A stretch of 64,000 nt of DNA from a bacterium 1XD8-76. Its GTDB lineage: Bacteria > Bacillota > Clostridia > Lachnospirales > Lachnospiraceae. Positions within the stretch are counted from its first letter, which is position 1. Each line of letters opens with the position of its first letter. The stretch spans positions 372,001-436,000 of the forward strand of contig RAZE01000001.1 in the NCBI GenBank assembly GCA_003611955.1. Direction: 5' to 3'. A program made the translations under genes and the position numbers. Positions 60,667-64,000 of the stretch are shown in pieces. The notes below the pieces were generated by a model. That model worked only from the letters and a program-made list of their open reading frames with translations. It had not been told where the DNA came from and did no database searches.

Positions 60667-60695
60667 TTGATTTTAAAAATTGGGTTTTATAGAAT
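60667..60695 (+). promoter_or_regulatory. Promoter of the small membrane protein and PTS genes
   Basis: TTGATT (60667-60672) and TAGAAT (60690-60695) are 17 bp apart, 38 bp before the next start codon. Confidence 0.6.
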
Positions 60696-60732
60696 ACAAT
60701 TATACAAAATACACAAAAGGAGCCGCAAATTC

Positions 60733-61248
60733 ATGCTGGAAAATGTAAATTTTCTTAAACCACATGTGTTTCGAGAGCGAAACAAAAAATATGGGTATTA
60801 TGATTACAAAAAAAATACCCTGTATTACCTGAATGCAGATAACCAGATGCAGTATCAGGTGCTTTCTCTCCGGTACATAACGGGGATTGCTCTGGGGCTC
60901 GCCGCCTACATTCTGTTTCACCAATTACTCAGCGCGCTGGTGGCGGCGGCAGTTGTCATTGTGGTTATGGAACTTATTTTCCGGCTGAAATTTCTTCCGT
61001 CCTGCAAGACAAAGACGAGTGTGAGGCTGGAGACGCTGACGCCCTGTCTTGCAAGCGGGGAGGACAGTGTGCCGCCTCAAAAACGGAAAAAACAGGGCGT
61101 GCTGCTGATGCTTCTGGGAGTTCTGCTGGTGATGAATGCCTACGATCTGAATCTTCAGGATATGGAGTTTATCCTTGGCTGGACGGGTGGAGGCATCTGT
61201 ATTTTGGCAGGAGGACTGCGATTACTGAAAGGATTGCTTGCAAAGTAA
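60733..61248 (+). CDS. Hypothetical membrane protein upstream of PTS genes
   Basis: The 171-residue protein starts MLENVNFLKPHVFRERNKKY behind AAGGAG. It has two hydrophobic hairpins, about residues 48-85 and 122-165, with a basic linker. I do not recognise the family. It lies 21 bp upstream of the EIIA gene and could share its transcript, though it looks unrelated in function. Confidence 0.6.
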   Translation: MLENVNFLKPHVFRERNKKYGYYDYKKNTLYYLNADNQMQYQVLSLRYITGIALGLAAYILFHQLLSALVAAAVVIVVMELIFRLKFLPSCKTKTSVRLETLTPCLASGEDSVPPQKRKKQGVLLMLLGVLLVMNAYDLNLQDMEFILGWTGGGICILAGGLRLLKGLLAK

Positions 61249-61269
61249 AGGCATCAAAAAGGAGGGACT

Positions 61270-61665
61270 ATGGCAAAAATTATTCTTGTGGCGCACGGGG
61301 ACCTGGCTGTCAGCTTTCGCGATACGGCGGCCATGATTGCGGGCGCGGAAACGGCGGAACAGATCAGCTGTCTCTGTATGACACAGGAGAAAGATCCGGA
61401 ACAGTTTGAGGAGGAGGCGAGGGCGCTCCTTATGGAGGATCCGGAGGCGGATTATCTGATCTTTGCGGATTTGTTTGGGGCGAGTCCGTGTAATACATGT
61501 ATTTCTGTATTTCGGAGCGCTTCTTATCGTATGGTGACGGGAATGAACCTGGGCGTCATTCTGGATGTTATGTTTCAGAAGGATACGCTTCCTCTGGAAG
61601 AGTTGTACGAGAGCGCAAAACAGACGGCGAAAGAAGGGATCAGAGGGGTGTATCTTCACACCTGA
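61270..61665 (+). CDS. PTS mannose-family EIIA component
   Basis: The 131-residue cytoplasmic protein accepts phosphate from HPr at His9 (ILVAHGDLA) and passes it to EIIB. The ADLFGASPCNT motif and overall length fit the EIIA domain of mannose/fructose/sorbose-type systems. It is followed 53 bp later by a fused EIIC-EIID gene. No EIIB gene is present up to the window edge. Confidence 0.93.
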   Translation: MAKIILVAHGDLAVSFRDTAAMIAGAETAEQISCLCMTQEKDPEQFEEEARALLMEDPEADYLIFADLFGASPCNTCISVFRSASYRMVTGMNLGVILDVMFQKDTLPLEELYESAKQTAKEGIRGVYLHT

Positions 61666-61718
61666 GAAAGCCGGACGGCGTGAAAGATTACTAAATATGT
61701 GACAAAGGAGGAGAAAAT

Positions 61719-63362
61719 ATGACAATTATTCAGGCGGCAATACTCGGTATTCTGTATTTGCTTTATTGCGGGGAAATATTTGTTCCCTGGACGTATTGTT
61801 TTATTGACTTGATGTTGGTTTCCCTGCTGACGGGTTTGGTTTTGGGGGACGTTCGCACAGGCGTTATCGTCGGCGGTACAATACAGCCCATGTATCTGGC
61901 TCTGACCGCTGTAGGAGGAGCCAAACCGGTTGACAAATGCGCGGCCGGTATTATTTCCACGGCCATGGTGATCACCCAGGGCATCAGTCTGGAGGAAGCG
62001 CTGGTAGTAGCTGCCGCCGCTTCCCTGGTCATGGCACAGTTAAACACGCTGAACCGTGTGCTCCAGGTGTGGACCGTTCACCGCTGTGACGCCTGTGTGG
62101 AGAAAGGCGATGTGAAAGGGCTTCGCAGGACGATCTTTATTTACGGCGAGCTGATCCGTGTGGTATGTTTCATGATTCCCATGACGCTCGTGCTGAAATT
62201 CGGCACGCAGGGACTCGGCATTCTGATGAACGGCCTTCCGGAGTGGGCTACGAATATGTTCACCGTGGCGGGCGGAATGATGCCGGCTCTCGGCTTCGCG
62301 ATGGTCATCATGGTGATCGGTAAGGGCGCCCTGATTCCTTTCTTTGTGGCAGGATTTTTCTTTGCGCAGTATACGGGGCTCGACAGCGTGGTCGGAGCAC
62401 TGCTGGGCGCTTTCCTCGGCTGGTTTTATATGATGTCTACAAAAGATAAAGACGATACGGGCGGACTCTTCGGAGATCTGGGATCGATTATGAAAGAGAC
62501 CAGGAAAGGCGAAGATTTCTGGAAAGACAGACTTATCAGCCAGAAGACGTTTAAGAAAGTATGGTTTAACTGGCGTATGGCGATCTGCCATGTAGACAAT
62601 GTGGAACGTTTGCAGGCGTCGGGCATGGCCTACACGATGGCTCCGGCTCTGGAGGAACTTTATCCGGACAACAAGGAGGAGAGGATTGCGGGTCTGAAGC
62701 GCCATATGGAATTTTTCATCACGGAAAATATGGTCGGCGGAATCATCCCGGGAATCGTGCTCTCAATGGAGGAAGAACGCGCCAAAGCGATCAAAAAAGG
62801 CATGGACGGAGACGAGGTGGTGAGCTCCGAACTTATCAATTCGGTAAAATCGGGTATGATGGGACCTTTCGCGGGAATAGGCGATACCCTGAACTATTCC
62901 ACGATCAAGCCGGTTCTCACAGCGTTTTTCATGGGCTTTGCCCAGCTGGGACACATCTGGGCTCCGATCACGTATGTGGTGATCCTGTATGTGATCCTGA
63001 TCCTGGAAGGCTGGTTTATGTACAACACCGGTTATAAATTGGGCAGTAAGTCGGCGGCTTCCATTCTGCGGAACAATTCCGTGCAAAAAGTAATCACATT
63101 TTTCAGTATTCTGGGTTTGTTTGTGATGGGTGTGATGACGGCTCAGAATGTATCGGTAGCCCTCGGAATCAATCTGCCTTTCGCTACGGAAACTTTAAGC
63201 CTGCAGGAAACGCTGATCGATGCGATCGTTCCCGGCCTTTTGCCTCTGGCAACGGTATTCGGCATCTACGCTTATCTGAAGAAGGGCGGAAATATTCTGA
63301 AAGCGACGCTGTGGATTCTGGCGATCGCCATCGTGCTGGGCGGATTGGGAATTTTGATATAA
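61719..63362 (+). CDS. PTS mannose-family EIIC-EIID fusion
   Basis: In this family EIIC and EIID are usually separate. Here a 547-residue protein carries EIIC (about 1-245, with VVGGTIQPMYLAL-like VIVGGTIQPMYLALTAVGGA) joined through a short linker to EIID (about 270-547). The EIID part contains FKKVWFNWRMAICHVDNVER, ASGMAYTMAPALEELYP and SGMMGPFAGIGDTLNYSTIK. The pair forms the membrane channel. There is no frameshift or stop between the parts. Confidence 0.92.
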   Translation: MTIIQAAILGILYLLYCGEIFVPWTYCFIDLMLVSLLTGLVLGDVRTGVIVGGTIQPMYLALTAVGGAKPVDKCAAGIISTAMVITQGISLEEALVVAAAASLVMAQLNTLNRVLQVWTVHRCDACVEKGDVKGLRRTIFIYGELIRVVCFMIPMTLVLKFGTQGLGILMNGLPEWATNMFTVAGGMMPALGFAMVIMVIGKGALIPFFVAGFFFAQYTGLDSVVGALLGAFLGWFYMMSTKDKDDTGGLFGDLGSIMKETRKGEDFWKDRLISQKTFKKVWFNWRMAICHVDNVERLQASGMAYTMAPALEELYPDNKEERIAGLKRHMEFFITENMVGGIIPGIVLSMEEERAKAIKKGMDGDEVVSSELINSVKSGMMGPFAGIGDTLNYSTIKPVLTAFFMGFAQLGHIWAPITYVVILYVILILEGWFMYNTGYKLGSKSAASILRNNSVQKVITFFSILGLFVMGVMTAQNVSVALGINLPFATETLSLQETLIDAIVPGLLPLATVFGIYAYLKKGGNILKATLWILAIAIVLGGLGILI

Positions 63363-63399
63363 AAGAGACTGTAATTCATTTCAGGGAGGAAGACAAATT

Positions 63400-64000
63400 A
63401 TGTTGGTATCAATGCTGGAAATTTTAAACAAAGCGAAGAAAGGAGGTTACGGCGTACTGGCGCCCAATGTGTTTAACGAGGATTCGGTCAGAGCCTGCCT
63501 GGAGGCGGCGGTGGAGTTAGATTCCCCGGTTATCATCGATGTGCTGCAGAGCAATCACAGGGATCTGGTGTCTTTCGGACATATCGTTCGACAGCTGGCA
63601 AATGAGGTCCGCATTCCGGTTGCGCTGAATCTGGATCATGGCGATACATATGAGGCCTGCGTGCAGGCTATCTATGGAGGCTTTACCGGTATCATGGTGG
63701 ACCGCGCGTCTTTGTCTTTTGAGGAGAACGCGAAAGAAGTGGCATATTTTAAACGGATCTGCGCGCCTCTGGGAATCACGGTGGAGGCGGAATTCGGACA
63801 GATCGCCGACGGCTGCGATTACGCGGAAAAGAGGGAGGAATATCTGACGGATCCGGATCAGGCGGCGGAATTTGTGAAACTTTCCGGCTGCGACTGCCTG
63901 GCGGTATCCATCGGCGAGGCCCACGGGGAATACACCAACGGAAGCCCCGATATCGACTTTGAACGTCTGGAGGAGTTGAAGAAAAAAGTGGATGTTCCGC
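63400..64000 (+). CDS. Class II ketose-bisphosphate aldolase, 3' end cut off
   Basis: About 200 residues are visible; the gene runs out of the window. The frame starts MLVSMLEILNKAKKGGYGVL behind GGGAGGA. Zinc and active-site segments of class II aldolases are present: VALNLDHGDTYEACVQAIYG, then VEAEFGQIAD and LAVSIGEAHGEY. It belongs with fructose- or tagatose-bisphosphate aldolases and probably splits the product of the adjacent PTS sugar after phosphorylation. Substrate choice is unresolved. Confidence 0.92.
   Translation, partial: MLVSMLEILNKAKKGGYGVLAPNVFNEDSVRACLEAAVELDSPVIIDVLQSNHRDLVSFGHIVRQLANEVRIPVALNLDHGDTYEACVQAIYGGFTGIMVDRASLSFEENAKEVAYFKRICAPLGITVEAEFGQIADGCDYAEKREEYLTDPDQAAEFVKLSGCDCLAVSIGEAHGEYTNGSPDIDFERLEELKKKVDVP

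Noticed and set aside
62040..62705. A 221-codon minus-strand frame inside the PTS fusion gene
   Set aside because: Its composition is His/Arg-rich as expected for an antisense frame; there is no start signal.
1..64000. Search for CRISPR arrays, tRNA or rRNA genes and intact insertion sequences
   Set aside because: No regularly spaced short repeats, no cloverleaf-like or rRNA segments and no complete transposase with terminal inverted repeats were noticed on reading.

Overview
The window comes from the replication-origin region of a Gram-positive Clostridia chromosome, most likely a Lachnospiraceae. The evidence is the conserved order dnaN-dnaA-oriC-rpmH-rnpA-yidD-yidC-jag-mnmE-mnmG-rsmG, the parA-parB-DUF4446-serS-DUF3881 block, strong AGGAGG ribosome sites and a moderate GC content. 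No rRNA, tRNA or CRISPR array was seen. oriC lies at about 2.9-3.35 kb, between leftward dnaA and rightward rpmH. Genes on the + strand to its right are therefore co-directional with replication.

Layout. 1-3.35 kb: yaaA (5' end only), dnaN, dnaA and oriC with DnaA boxes. 3.35-10.2 kb: the rpmH to rsmG housekeeping run. 10.2-46.6 kb: about 36 kb of accessory genes between rsmG and parA, which are neighbours in many Firmicutes. This stretch holds a nitroreductase, a coiled-coil protein, two perfect parS sites and an Lsa-like ABC-F protein behind an attenuator leader. It then holds a 13.8-kb leftward operon (MoxR AAA+, DUF5682, vWA, SWIM, a small protein and two DUF4132 paralogues), deoD, a GHKL/LytTR two-component system divergent from a BceAB-type transporter, and a cobalamin-riboswitch DUF4430/ECF pair. 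It ends with a solute-binding lipoprotein plus chemoreceptor, an SPFH-RHH-CPBP operon, a decayed defence patch with an intact YefM/YoeB-like pair, and a Memo-AMMECR1 fusion with its radical SAM partner.

46.6-52.2 kb: parA, parB, DUF4446, serS, DUF3881 and a DEDDh exonuclease. 52.2-60.5 kb: a zinc-ribbon membrane protein, small fragments, an MGMT-like protein, a dihydrouridine synthase, a 1345-residue BspA-type leucine-rich-repeat protein and an Fe-S aldo/keto reductase. 60.6-64 kb: a small membrane protein and a mannose-family PTS (EIIA, then a fused EIIC-EIID) followed by a class II aldolase cut by the window edge.

The most interesting locus is the leftward operon at 14.9-28.8 kb. Its parts match the E. 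coli yehI/L/M/P/Q set, an uncharacterised MoxR-vWA system. Here the DUF4132 gene is duplicated in tandem: the N-terminal halves have diverged, while 1,054 bp at the 3' end are identical by eye. Assignments rest on reading motifs and translations; no database search was possible.
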